Part shown: one piece after another, positions 27,428 to 35,502 of the stretch | Layout of the letters: the number at the start of each line of letters is the position of its first letter | How positions within the stretch are numbered: the stretch's first letter is position 1 | From: Micromonospora sp. WMMD1082 | GTDB lineage: Bacteria > Actinomycetota > Actinomycetes > Mycobacteriales > Micromonosporaceae | NCBI RefSeq assembly: GCF_029626175.1 | Contig: NZ_JARUBM010000002.1 | Location: 1,054,001 to 1,118,000, forward strand | Length of the DNA stretch: 64,000 nt | Direction: 5' to 3' | Program-made: the position numbers and the translations under genes | Notes under the pieces: model-generated | What the model saw: only the letters and a program-made list of their open reading frames with translations | Database searches by the model: none | What the model was told of the DNA's origin: nothing

Positions 27428-27491
27428 CGTCTTTCCTCTCCTCGCCCGCACCGGCCGGCGCGGGACGTGGTCGTGATCCCGACCAACTTAT

Positions 27492-27506
27492 CGGAAATGA
27501 TTTTCA
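27492..27506. promoter_or_regulatory. Zur-box-like operator upstream of the WxL/anchor-M operon
   Basis: CGGAAATGATTTTCA agrees with the Zur consensus TGAAAATGATTTTCA at 13 of 15 positions and lies 65 nt before the start codon at 27427. Confidence 0.75.
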
Positions 27507-27568
27507 TTATCCCATCGCCCGTTCGGGCATCTCTGGCCGGGCCGGCGTCTCTGGCCGGGCCCGGAGAC

Positions 27569-28468
27569 CTACGACGTCCCGGTGCCGACCGCCGGTCGAC
27601 GGCCGTACCGGGTCCGGAGCCCGCGCCAGTGCCGGGCGAGCAGGCCGTGCCGGGGGGCGAACAACCACGCCGCCAGGAACACCGCGGTCGCCACCAGCAC
27701 GACGGTGCCCCCGACCGGCAGGTCGTAGCTCCACGACAGGTACAGCCCGACCAGCGCCGACCCACCGCCGATCAGCGGGGCGAGCAGCATCATCACCGCC
27801 AGCCGGTCGGTGAGCAGGCGGGCGGCGGCCGGTGGGGTGATCAGCAGCGCGAGGACGAGGATGTTGCCGATCGTCTGTAGCGAGATCACCACGGCCAGGG
27901 TGACCAGGACGTAGAGCACGATGTCGAGCCAGAACACCGGCAGCCCCACCGAGCGGGCCATCTCCCGGTCCAGACTGACCGCGACCAGCTCCTTGTGCAG
28001 CAGGAACACCACCGTGAGGATGGCCAGCCCGGTGAAGCCGACGGTGTAGAGGTCCCGGTCGGGGATGCCGGTGATCGAGCCGAACAGGAACTGCTGCAGC
28101 GATCCGGCGTACCCGGGCGCCCGCGAGATGATCACGATGCCGAGGGCGAACGCGGCCACGAAGAAGACCCCGATCAGCGAGTCCTCCCGGACCCGCCGGT
28201 GCTGCGCGAACACCGCGATCAGCAACGCGGTCACGATGCCGGCCACCGCGCCACCGAGCACCAGGCTGCCCTGCACCACGAAGGCGATCGCCAGCCCCGG
28301 AAAGACCGCGTGCGCCACCGCGTCGCCGATGAACGCCATCCCGCGCAGCACCACGTAGCAGCCGACCACGCCGCAGACCACACTGGACATCACCGCGATG
28401 GCCAGCGCCTTGGGCAGGAAGGCAAGGTCCGGATTGGTCAGGTCGGTGAGGAAGTCGATGATCGACAT
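27569..28468 (-). CDS. Zn/Mn-type ABC transporter permease (anchored-repeat system)
   Basis: This 299-aa polytopic protein of the ABC-3 (ZnuB/MntB) family has about eight hydrophobic helices, VVCGVVGCYVVLRGMAFIGDAVAH near the N-terminus and ISLQTIGNILVLALLITPPAAARLL, the hallmark of metal permeases. Its start overlaps the ATPase gene stop (TGATG). It corresponds to TIGR03770 and forms the membrane channel for the adjacent ATPase and substrate-binding lipoprotein. Zinc is the likely cargo by family and Zur-like sites; manganese is possible. Confidence 0.9.
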   Translation of the reverse strand: MSIIDFLTDLTNPDLAFLPKALAIAVMSSVVCGVVGCYVVLRGMAFIGDAVAHAVFPGLAIAFVVQGSLVLGGAVAGIVTALLIAVFAQHRRVREDSLIGVFFVAAFALGIVIISRAPGYAGSLQQFLFGSITGIPDRDLYTVGFTGLAILTVVFLLHKELVAVSLDREMARSVGLPVFWLDIVLYVLVTLAVVISLQTIGNILVLALLITPPAAARLLTDRLAVMMLLAPLIGGGSALVGLYLSWSYDLPVGGTVVLVATAVFLAAWLFAPRHGLLARHWRGLRTRYGRRPAVGTGTS

Positions 28469-29268
28469 CAGTCGGCCCGCACGATCCGCAGCAACGGCGA
28501 GCGGTCACTCACCCCGAACGTACGCATCCACAGTTGCGGATCGCACAGCTCCTCCGGCCGGCCGTCGGCGATCACCCGCTGGTTCAGCAGCACCAGCCGC
28601 GAGCAGGACTCCATCGCCCCGATCAGGTCATGGGTCGTCATCAGCAACGCCTTCCCCTCCCCCGCCAACCCGGTGAACAGGTCGCCGAGCAGTTCCTGGG
28701 TGGGCAGATCCAGCCCGGTGAACGGCTCGTCCAGCAGCAGCAACGCCGGCTCCAGCGCGAGCGCGCGGGCCACCAGCACCCGCTGCCGCTGCCCGCCGGA
28801 AAGCTCACCGACCGGTCGGCGGCGCAGGTCACCCAGGCGTACCCGGTCGATGGCCTCGGCCACCGCCCGCCAGTCCGCCACCCCGGGACGGCGCAGCAAC
28901 CCGATCCGGCGGGTACGACCGCTGAGCACCGCCTGCTCCACGGAGATCGGGAACTCCCAGGCGAACTCGTGCCGCTGCGGCACGTAGCCGATCAGCGACC
29001 GACCGGGCCGGCTCGGCGCACCCGCCACCAGCACCCGCCCGCCCCGCGCCCGGACCAGCCCGAGCACCGACCGCAGCGCGGTGGTCTTACCGGCGCCGTT
29101 CGGGCCGATCAGCCCGACGAGTTCGCCCGGATCGACCCGCAGCCGCACCCCCCGCAGCACCGGCCGGCCGCCGAGGTCGACGTCCAGCTCCTCCACCATC
29201 AGGGCGCTGGCGCCGACGGGGACCGCGTCGTTCCTCGGCACCGCCGGGGCGAGATCCGACGCACTCAC
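28468..29268 (-). CDS. ABC transporter ATPase (anchored-repeat system)
   Basis: This 266-aa ATPase has Walker A GPNGAGKTT, signature LSGGQRQR, Walker B LLLLDEPF and the switch MTTHD. It energises the adjacent metal permease. The true start is GTG 29268, which overlaps the upstream stop (GTGA); the longer frame is low-complexity readthrough of the neighbour. It corresponds to TIGR03771 by neighbourhood. Confidence 0.92.
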   Translation of the reverse strand: MSASDLAPAVPRNDAVPVGASALMVEELDVDLGGRPVLRGVRLRVDPGELVGLIGPNGAGKTTALRSVLGLVRARGGRVLVAGAPSRPGRSLIGYVPQRHEFAWEFPISVEQAVLSGRTRRIGLLRRPGVADWRAVAEAIDRVRLGDLRRRPVGELSGGQRQRVLVARALALEPALLLLDEPFTGLDLPTQELLGDLFTGLAGEGKALLMTTHDLIGAMESCSRLVLLNQRVIADGRPEELCDPQLWMRTFGVSDRSPLLRIVRAD

Positions 29269-30242
29269 GCTGCGGACCCCGTCGCGCGCTCCCGCTCGGC
29301 GCGGCGGCGTACCGAACGGCCCCGCAGCACCACGACGAGCAGCGCCACCGCCAGCCCGCCCGCCACCACGACCAGGCCGGCGACCAGCCACGGCCCGCTG
29401 CCGCCGTCGCCCTCGCCGGCCCCCTCACCGGGTGCGGCCGGCGGCTCCGGGTCCACGACCGCGCCCGGCCGCGCGGCAAGGGCCTCGTCGGTGCTGGTCG
29501 CGTCGCCGACGGCGAACCGCAGGTGCCGGGTCACGGAGGCCCGCTCTCCGTTGATCAGGTCGGCGCTCACCCGCACCGCGAGCAGGTAGACGCCGGGAGC
29601 GGTGAACACCCAGTTGGCGTGGGTGTGCGTGTTGACCTCGACCCACATCGGCTGCCCGGGCGGCTCGGTCGAACGCCACAACACCTGCGGCTCGCTGAAC
29701 GTGCCGGCCTGCACGTACATGACGACCTCGCCCGGCCCGTCGACGCCCGCCAGTTCCAGCGTCACGCCGCGATCGATCGTCCGCATCACCTGCGGGTCCT
29801 GGGTGTTCCAGCCGAGCCACACCACCTGCGGATGCTGGATCTGCGGCACCACGTGCACCGGCGAGCCGGCCGGTACGCCGAGGAACCCGTACGCCGGGTC
29901 CTCCGGGACGGTCTGCACGGCCGCGTCCGTGACGTGCAGCACGGTCCGGTCCGGATCGCGCCACACCGCCTCGGCCGCGTCGTCGTGGATCAGCAGCGTC
30001 CACTCGTCGTCGACGTACCGGGGCCCGAGGTCGACATGACCGGCGCGCAGCACGGCCGGTTCCCCGGCGACCGGCTGGTCGGGGGCGATCGACTGGTCCA
30101 GCGCCGGGTCGGGCGACGCGGGCTGGCCGCCGAGCACCACGCCGGGTGGGGCGGCGAGCGCCGGGCCGGGTGGGCTCAACACCGTCAACAGGACCACCGG
30201 TACGACGGCCCGGACGACCGCCGTCAGGCGGGTCACCTTCAC
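29265..30242 (-). CDS. Membrane-anchored choice-of-anchor M protein
   Basis: This 325-aa protein has a signal peptide (about 1-30), one anchor-M domain (about 60-255) with GHVDLGP, VVWLGWNT and HTHANWVF, a Pro/Glu/Gly linker, and a C-terminal transmembrane helix (about 285-308) with an Arg-rich cytosolic tail. It lies between the substrate-binding lipoprotein and the ATPase, and overlaps the ATPase start. It could pass metal from wall proteins to the transporter; that role is inferred. Confidence 0.82.
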   Translation of the reverse strand: MKVTRLTAVVRAVVPVVLLTVLSPPGPALAAPPGVVLGGQPASPDPALDQSIAPDQPVAGEPAVLRAGHVDLGPRYVDDEWTLLIHDDAAEAVWRDPDRTVLHVTDAAVQTVPEDPAYGFLGVPAGSPVHVVPQIQHPQVVWLGWNTQDPQVMRTIDRGVTLELAGVDGPGEVVMYVQAGTFSEPQVLWRSTEPPGQPMWVEVNTHTHANWVFTAPGVYLLAVRVSADLINGERASVTRHLRFAVGDATSTDEALAARPGAVVDPEPPAAPGEGAGEGDGGSGPWLVAGLVVVAGGLAVALLVVVLRGRSVRRRAERERATGSAA

Positions 30243-30252
30243 GCTCTTCTCC

Positions 30253-31830
30253 TCATCTCGCCAGGCAGTCCCGCAGCGACTGGGCGTTGAACCGCATCAT
30301 CTGGACGTAGCTGGTGACCCGGTCGTCGAAGGCATCGCCGTAGATGTCACAGACGCGCACGTCGAGCGACTCGGCCACCTCGGTCAAGGTCGACGACCGC
30401 GACCGCAGGTTGGGCTCCAGGAACACCGCCGGCACCCGCAGGTTGCGGATCGTCTCGGTCAGCCGGCGCCGGTCGGCCAGGCTCGGCTCGGCGGCCGGGT
30501 GCGGGGTGACGAAGCCCGAGATCTGCACGTCGTACGCCGCACCGAGGTAGCCGAACGCGTCGTGGGTGGTGATCAGGTGCCGGCGACCGGGTGGAATCTG
30601 GGCGATGGTGTCCCGCACGTGGCGATCGAGCGCCTCCAACTCGGCGATGTAGGCCGTCGCGTTGTCCCGGTACTCCGCCGCCCCGGCCGGGTCCACGCCG
30701 GTGAGGGTGTCCCGGATCAGCTCCACGTAGGAGATGGCGTTGCGGACGTTCTGCCACAGGTGGGGGTCGATCTCGCCGTGCACGTGCTTGCCGAGCACCG
30801 CCTGCGGCAGCTGATGGATCTGGGCGCCGGGACGGCCGAGGAACCGGAACGCCCGGTCGGCCGGCACCTGGGCGAGCGCCTTGTTCGGCACCTCGATGAC
30901 CGTGCGGGCCGGGTCGTGGATCCGCTGGTGCGCGTCGCCGCTGCCGTGCGGGTCGGCGAGCAGGTAGAGGGCGGGCTCGCCGCGTACGGCGGCATCCAGG
31001 TCGACGGTGATGTCGGCGTGCCCACCGTGCAGGACGTCGGCGCCGACCATGCCCGGCACGCTGTGCGGATCGACACCGACGGCGAAGGTGAAGGTCTGCC
31101 CGCCCAGCGGGACGGGCCGAGCCTCGGGGGTGACCGCGAGCTGCGCCGACAGGGTCAGCCGATAGCTGCCGGGCTCGGTGAACGCCCAGCTCATGTGGGT
31201 GTGCGCGTCGGGCGGCAGGGTGGCGGTGTCGTCGCGGTAGCCGGTCGCCGCGTCGAAGCCGTCGGCCGAGTTGAGGTAGATCGCCGGGTTGCCGAACGAC
31301 TCGGTGAGGTAGGCGGCCAGCACACCCGGTCCGCTGACATCGGTGGCGTGCAGCAGGACGTCGGAGGCCCGGTTGGCACCGTGGGCGGCCCCGCTGCCGC
31401 GGACCCGCATGCCGAGCCAGATGGTGTCCAGGGCCACGTCCTCGACCAGCGGGATGATCTCGGCGGCGTACTTGACCGCGCCCTCGGCGAGCGAGATGTT
31501 CGGTACACCGTCCCGCAGGTTGGCGTCGAGCGCCTTGATGACGGCCTGCTCCTCCAGCAGCAGGTAGTTGCTGAAGGCGACGTCGGCGTAGACGACGTTG
31601 CGGACATCGCGCAGCGACGGCTCGTACGCGTGCGGGTCGGCGCCGTCGGGCACCAGTGCGCTGACCACCACCCGCTCGCCGCCGACGTTGCCCACCAGGT
31701 CACGCAGGATCCCGGTGGTCGTGACGACCTGGAGGCGCGCGTCGTGGTCGCTCAGGACCGCACCGTCGACACAGCCGGCCAGGCCGGTAACCAGCAGGGC
31801 CGGCAGCACCAGCCGCAGCGCACGACGCAC
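30253..31830 (-). CDS. Metal-binding lipoprotein with anchor-M insertion (ABC substrate-binding protein)
   Basis: This 525-aa lipoprotein (lipobox GLAGC, Cys20) has a ZnuA-type fold in two pieces. The N-terminal lobe runs from about 33 to 120 (LVPDGADPHAYEPS, His67). The rest resumes near 350 (DPHLWQNV, His357; TTHDAFGYLG, His423; IYGDAFD). In between lies an anchor-M segment in permuted order: the IWLG and HTHMSWAF half comes first, then the GHADI/FLGRPGAQ half. It matches the TIGR03772 group. A Zur-like box precedes it; first gene of the transporter operon. Confidence 0.88.
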   Translation of the reverse strand: MRRALRLVLPALLVTGLAGCVDGAVLSDHDARLQVVTTTGILRDLVGNVGGERVVVSALVPDGADPHAYEPSLRDVRNVVYADVAFSNYLLLEEQAVIKALDANLRDGVPNISLAEGAVKYAAEIIPLVEDVALDTIWLGMRVRGSGAAHGANRASDVLLHATDVSGPGVLAAYLTESFGNPAIYLNSADGFDAATGYRDDTATLPPDAHTHMSWAFTEPGSYRLTLSAQLAVTPEARPVPLGGQTFTFAVGVDPHSVPGMVGADVLHGGHADITVDLDAAVRGEPALYLLADPHGSGDAHQRIHDPARTVIEVPNKALAQVPADRAFRFLGRPGAQIHQLPQAVLGKHVHGEIDPHLWQNVRNAISYVELIRDTLTGVDPAGAAEYRDNATAYIAELEALDRHVRDTIAQIPPGRRHLITTHDAFGYLGAAYDVQISGFVTPHPAAEPSLADRRRLTETIRNLRVPAVFLEPNLRSRSSTLTEVAESLDVRVCDIYGDAFDDRVTSYVQMMRFNAQSLRDCLAR

Positions 31831-31872
31831 CGCTCACCACCTCCTCGGGACCGGCAGACCGTACCACGTAAA

Positions 31873-31887
31873 TGAGAATGGTTATCG
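31873..31887. promoter_or_regulatory. Zur-box-like operator upstream of the metal ABC operon
   Basis: TGAGAATGGTTATCG resembles the Zur consensus at 11 of 15 positions with intact outer halves. It lies 43 nt before the lipoprotein start and downstream of a convergent spacer with no other gene. Confidence 0.65.
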
Positions 31888-31946
31888 GATGCGTATAGGT
31901 GGCGGGCGGCGTGGGTTGCCCACCCGCCACCCGCCACCCGCCGGGA

Positions 31947-32603
31947 TCAGCCGACCGCGAAGGTGAACTGCTTGGTGGTGCTCACCGTCTGGCCGTTGGA
32001 CGCCCGCACACCGCTGACCGTGAACGTCGCCACGTACGTGCCGGCCACGTCGAAGCCCCAGTTGACGTGGGCGTGCGTGTTGCGGTTGACGGTGAGGCTG
32101 TCCGGCAGACCGTCACCGCTGTCGAACAACACCGTCGGGGTGCCGCCCGAGGCCGTGAAGACGCTGAAGCCGCCCGGGCCCTGCACCCCGGTCAGCGCGA
32201 ACGTCACCCGGTTGAGCTGCAACGCGCCGCTGGCGACCTCAGTGGTGTTCCAACCGGCCCAGAGCAGACCGGCGGTATTGGTCTGCGGCAGGATGTACGC
32301 GTACCCACCGCTGCCGAGGAACGACCACGCCGAGCCCGACGGCACCGCCTGGCGCGCGGCGGGCGGCACCCGGAAGACCACGGTCGACGGATCCCGCTCG
32401 ATCGGGGTCGAGCCGGTGTCGTCGTGGACACTGACCACGATCGGCCCACCGGCGACGTGGTTGACGTCGATGATGTCGACGTGACCGCTGGTCAGCTCGA
32501 TCACGGAGGCCCGCGCCGGGGTGGCCACCGCGAGCGCCAGCACCCCGGCCAGCATGGTCGAGGCGGCACCGGCCAGCCAGCGGCGAGCCGCGAGGTGGTT
32601 CAT
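31947..32603 (-). CDS. Secreted choice-of-anchor M protein, single domain
   Basis: This 218-aa protein has a signal peptide (cleavage after TPARA), then one anchor-M domain with GHVDIIDV, LLWAGWNT and HAHVNWGF. It ends right after FTFAVG, so there is no wall or membrane anchor. ATG 32603 is preceded by GGGAGGGGA. A freely secreted form of the shared domain may act as a diffusible metal carrier; that is inference. It is transcribed after the similar gene at 32635-33321, with 31 nt between them. Confidence 0.82.
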   Translation of the reverse strand: MNHLAARRWLAGAASTMLAGVLALAVATPARASVIELTSGHVDIIDVNHVAGGPIVVSVHDDTGSTPIERDPSTVVFRVPPAARQAVPSGSAWSFLGSGGYAYILPQTNTAGLLWAGWNTTEVASGALQLNRVTFALTGVQGPGGFSVFTASGGTPTVLFDSGDGLPDSLTVNRNTHAHVNWGFDVAGTYVATFTVSGVRASNGQTVSTTKQFTFAVG

Positions 32604-32634
32604 CACACTGTCCCCTCCCGTCATGAGTCCCACG

Positions 32635-33321
32635 TCAGGGCAGCACGACGAATCGCAGCTGGACCGAGTCGGATTCGACGACGGTCGTGGTGCCGGCCAG
32701 GGTGGCGCTGGCCTTCGCCTTCAGCAGGTAGACACCCGGCTTGCTGAAGGCCCAGTTGGCGTGCAGGTGGTCACCGACCGGCAGGTCGACGACGTCCGGC
32801 AGCCCGTCGCGGCTGTTCGTCAGCACGCTGGGCTGCCCGAAGAGGTCCTCGGTGTAGACCGCCACGTGCGCGGAGCTGGGGGCGCTGACCAGCTGCTGCA
32901 CGGTCAGGTCGATCGAGTCACCGGCGAAGACACCCTCCTCCAGTTCCTCGGTGGCGATGCCGGCGAAGAGCAGGTCCTCGTTCTCGACCTGGGGCAGGAT
33001 CCAGACCGGCGAGCCGGCGGCACCGAGGAAGGCGAACGCGGGGTCGGTGGGCACGGTGGTCCTGGCCTGCGACTTGACCACGAAGACCACGTCGGAGTGG
33101 TCGCGGTGCGCGGCGGGCTCGACGCTGTCGTCGTGTACGCCGAGTTCCAGTTCGCCGTCCTCGTACTCCACGTCGATCACGTCGACGTGCCCGGCGGAGA
33201 GGACGACCGGCAGCGTGACGCCGTGCGCCTGCGCCGGTGCCACCGAGCCGACGAGTGCCGCGATCATCGCGGCACTGGTCACCAGCGCGCCCGTGACGCG
33301 TCTGCGGGTTGCGGTCAGCAT
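32635..33321 (-). CDS. Secreted choice-of-anchor M protein, first of a pair
   Basis: This 228-aa protein has a signal peptide (ending SVAPAQAHG) and one anchor-M domain with GHVDVIDVEYEDGELELGVHDD, LLFAGIAT in place of WPGWNT, and HLHANWAF. No anchor follows. ATG 33321 has an AGGAG site. The open frame continues upstream across a tRNA gene, which rules out the longer reading. A Zur-like box lies 47 nt upstream. It probably forms an operon with the following secreted paralogue. Confidence 0.82.
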   Translation of the reverse strand: MLTATRRRVTGALVTSAAMIAALVGSVAPAQAHGVTLPVVLSAGHVDVIDVEYEDGELELGVHDDSVEPAAHRDHSDVVFVVKSQARTTVPTDPAFAFLGAAGSPVWILPQVENEDLLFAGIATEELEEGVFAGDSIDLTVQQLVSAPSSAHVAVYTEDLFGQPSVLTNSRDGLPDVVDLPVGDHLHANWAFSKPGVYLLKAKASATLAGTTTVVESDSVQLRFVVLP

Positions 33322-33367
33322 GAGACGAACTCCTGTTCCGTGATCCCCAGTGGACCACGATTGGAAA

Positions 33368-33382
33368 TGGTACTCATTTTCA
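33368..33382. promoter_or_regulatory. Zur-box-like operator upstream of the secreted anchor-M pair
   Basis: Read on the minus strand it is TGAAAATGAGTACCA, matching the Zur consensus at 12 of 15 positions. An overlapping half-site (GGAAATG) extends the symmetry. It lies 47 nt upstream of the start at 33321. Confidence 0.65.
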
Positions 33383-33484
33383 ACTGATCGCGATAGAGCG
33401 GTGCCGTGCGGAGACACGGGATGATGTCGACGACCGCGGCGCGCTGCGGATGGGCCGCTGCCGAGGCGGAGCGGAGGTGCGGGG

Positions 33485-33565
33485 TGCCCGGGGCGGGGGT
33501 CGAACCCGCACGCCTTGCGGCAGCCGCTTTTAAGGCGGCCGTGTCTGCCTTTCCACCACCCGGGC
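33485..33565 (-). tRNA. bldA: tRNA-Leu, anticodon UAA (bldA type)
   Basis: The minus strand folds as a class II tRNA. Acceptor GCCCGGG (33565-33559) pairs with CCCGGGC. The anticodon stem GCCGC/GCGGC carries the loop CTTAAAA, giving anticodon UAA. There is a long variable arm (TGCCGCAAGGCG) and a T arm GCGGGTTCGACCCCCGC. Discriminator A; CCA is not encoded. It decodes UUA, the rarest leucine codon in such genomes. In Streptomyces its counterpart, bldA, controls development and secondary metabolism. It lies between the zinc island and a divergent membrane-protein gene. Confidence 0.93.
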
Positions 33566-33666
33566 GGGTGACACCGACGCGCCGGCACGCAGGGTGCAGT
33601 GCCACGGTAGCGGGTTCGTGGCCGCTGCGGCGTCCCCCACCGGCCACCGCCACTAGGGTCAAGGCC

Positions 33667-35493
33667 GTGAGCCGCCCCGCACCCCGCGCCTACGCCGACG
33701 ACGTGGCCGGACGGGCGGACCGCACCCGCGAACGCGTACGCCGGTGGCGGCTGGACCGGCTGGTCCGGGCCGTCGCCCGGCACCGGACCGACCTGTTGGT
33801 AGGGCTGATCTTCGCGGCGCTGGCCGGGGTGCTCACCCACGGGCTCTGGCCCGATCCGACCGGGCGCACGCTCTCCCTCAACCCCGAGGACCAGGTGCTC
33901 TACGAGTGGTTCCTGGCGGTCGACGCACGGGCGGTGCTGGGCGACGTCGGCCTGTTCACCGACCGGCTCAACGCGCCCGACGGGGTGAACCTGATGGCCA
34001 ACACCTCGGTCATCGCCCTCGGTGTGCTGTTCGCCCCGGTCACCCTGCTGTTCGGCGCTCCGGTCACCTTCGCCCTGCTCGTGGCGGCCAACCTCGCCGG
34101 CACCGCGACCGCCTGGTACCTCCTCTTCAGCCGAACGCTGCGGGCCCACCGGGCGGCCGCGACGCTGGGCGGGGCGCTGTGCGGCTTCGGTCCCGGGATG
34201 GTGTCGCAGAGCAACAGCCATCTGCACATGACCGCGCAGTGGCTGCTACCCGCCATCGTCTGGCTGGTCGTGTGCCTGCTGCGGGCCGCCGCCGACCCGC
34301 CGGGTGGTCCGGACCGGCGCCGGCTGCTCGCCTCGGCGGCAGGGCTCGCCGCCACCGTCTCGGCACAGGTGTTCATTGGCGAGGAGGTGCTCTTCCTCGG
34401 CGCGCTCACCCTGCTCGTGATGGCGGTCACGGTGATCGCCGTGGAACGCGAGCTGGCCCGTCGCGCGCTGCCCGCCTTCGCCGCCGGGATGGCGCTCGCC
34501 ACCGCGCTGGCTCTGCTGGTGCTCGCCCGACCGCTGTGGTTCCAGTTTGCCGGGCCACTCGGCGTCGCCGACGGCATGTTCAGCCCGCACTACTTCTCCG
34601 CCGACCTGCGCAGCTGGTGGGCGATCTCACCGCTCTCCCTCGCCGGGGACGAGCGCTCGGCCGCGCTGAGCACCGGCCCGGCGGAGTACAACACCTTCCT
34701 GGGTTGGCCGCTGCTGGTGGTCACCGCCGGATGTGCCGTCTGGCTGGGGCGCCGCCCGCTGGTGCTGGCCTGCACCGCCGGCATCCTGGTGATGGGCGCG
34801 CTCTCGCTCGGCCCCGAGGTCGTCGTCGGCCGGGAGGGCACCGGCGTGCCGGGGCCGTACGCCCTGCTGGCCGGGCTGCCGGTGGTCGACGGTGCGCTGC
34901 CGATGCGGTTCGCCCTGGCCGTACCCCCGTTGGCGGCGACGATCCTGGTGCTGGCGGTCGACCGGGCGCTGCGGGCCGGCGGACGCCACCGGCGCCTGGC
35001 GCTGGCGGCGGTCGGCGTGGCGCTGGTGCCGGTGGTACCGGCCCCGCTGCCCACCGCCGAGCGCCCGCCGGTGCCGGAGTTCGTCACCGCCGGCCACTGG
35101 CGGGCCTGCGTCGACCCGGGCGGCGTGCTGGTGCCGGTGCCGCTGGCCACGCCGAAGGAGCCCTGGCCGATGCGCTGGGCGACGGCGGCGAACGCCGGGT
35201 TCGGCATGCCGGAGGGCTTCTTCATCGGCCCGCACGGCCGGCACGGCACCGCCGCCATGGGCGTCGCCCCGCGGCCCACCTCCGCGCTGCTGGCCGAGGT
35301 CGCCGCGAGCGGCCTACGGCCGGTCGTCGGTGCGGAGCGGCGCGACCAGGCCGCGGTCGACGCCCGGCACTGGGGCGCCTCCTGCGTGGCGCTGGCGGTC
35401 ACCACCCCGCACGCCGACAGCCTGCGTCTCACGCTGGAGGACCTCTACGGGCCGTCGACCCGGATCGCCGACGCCTGGTTCTGGCGGGTGTGA
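33667..35493 (+). CDS. Polytopic membrane protein of unknown function
   Basis: This 608-aa protein has a basic cytosolic N-terminus and about ten hydrophobic helices (from LLVGLIFAALAGVLTHGLW to LAATILVLAV). A large extracytoplasmic loop contains SLNPEDQVLYEWFLA and NSHLHMTAQWLLP. A soluble C-terminal part of about 150 residues follows. The topology resembles membrane glycosyltransferases of the GT-C type, and NPEDQVLYEW could hold the acidic residue of the first loop; this is a suggestion only. TAGGGT (33654-33659) lies 7 nt before GTG 33667, so it is leaderless. Confidence 0.7.
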   Translation: MSRPAPRAYADDVAGRADRTRERVRRWRLDRLVRAVARHRTDLLVGLIFAALAGVLTHGLWPDPTGRTLSLNPEDQVLYEWFLAVDARAVLGDVGLFTDRLNAPDGVNLMANTSVIALGVLFAPVTLLFGAPVTFALLVAANLAGTATAWYLLFSRTLRAHRAAATLGGALCGFGPGMVSQSNSHLHMTAQWLLPAIVWLVVCLLRAAADPPGGPDRRRLLASAAGLAATVSAQVFIGEEVLFLGALTLLVMAVTVIAVERELARRALPAFAAGMALATALALLVLARPLWFQFAGPLGVADGMFSPHYFSADLRSWWAISPLSLAGDERSAALSTGPAEYNTFLGWPLLVVTAGCAVWLGRRPLVLACTAGILVMGALSLGPEVVVGREGTGVPGPYALLAGLPVVDGALPMRFALAVPPLAATILVLAVDRALRAGGRHRRLALAAVGVALVPVVPAPLPTAERPPVPEFVTAGHWRACVDPGGVLVPVPLATPKEPWPMRWATAANAGFGMPEGFFIGPHGRHGTAAMGVAPRPTSALLAEVAASGLRPVVGAERRDQAAVDARHWGASCVALAVTTPHADSLRLTLEDLYGPSTRIADAWFWRV

Positions 35494-35502
35494 GGCCGTT
35501 CC

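Noticed and set aside
33322..34227. N-terminal extension of the anchor-M protein at 32635-33321
   Set aside because: The extension would translate through the tRNA-Leu gene and the promoter of the divergent membrane-protein gene; ATG 33321 has an SD and a signal peptide.
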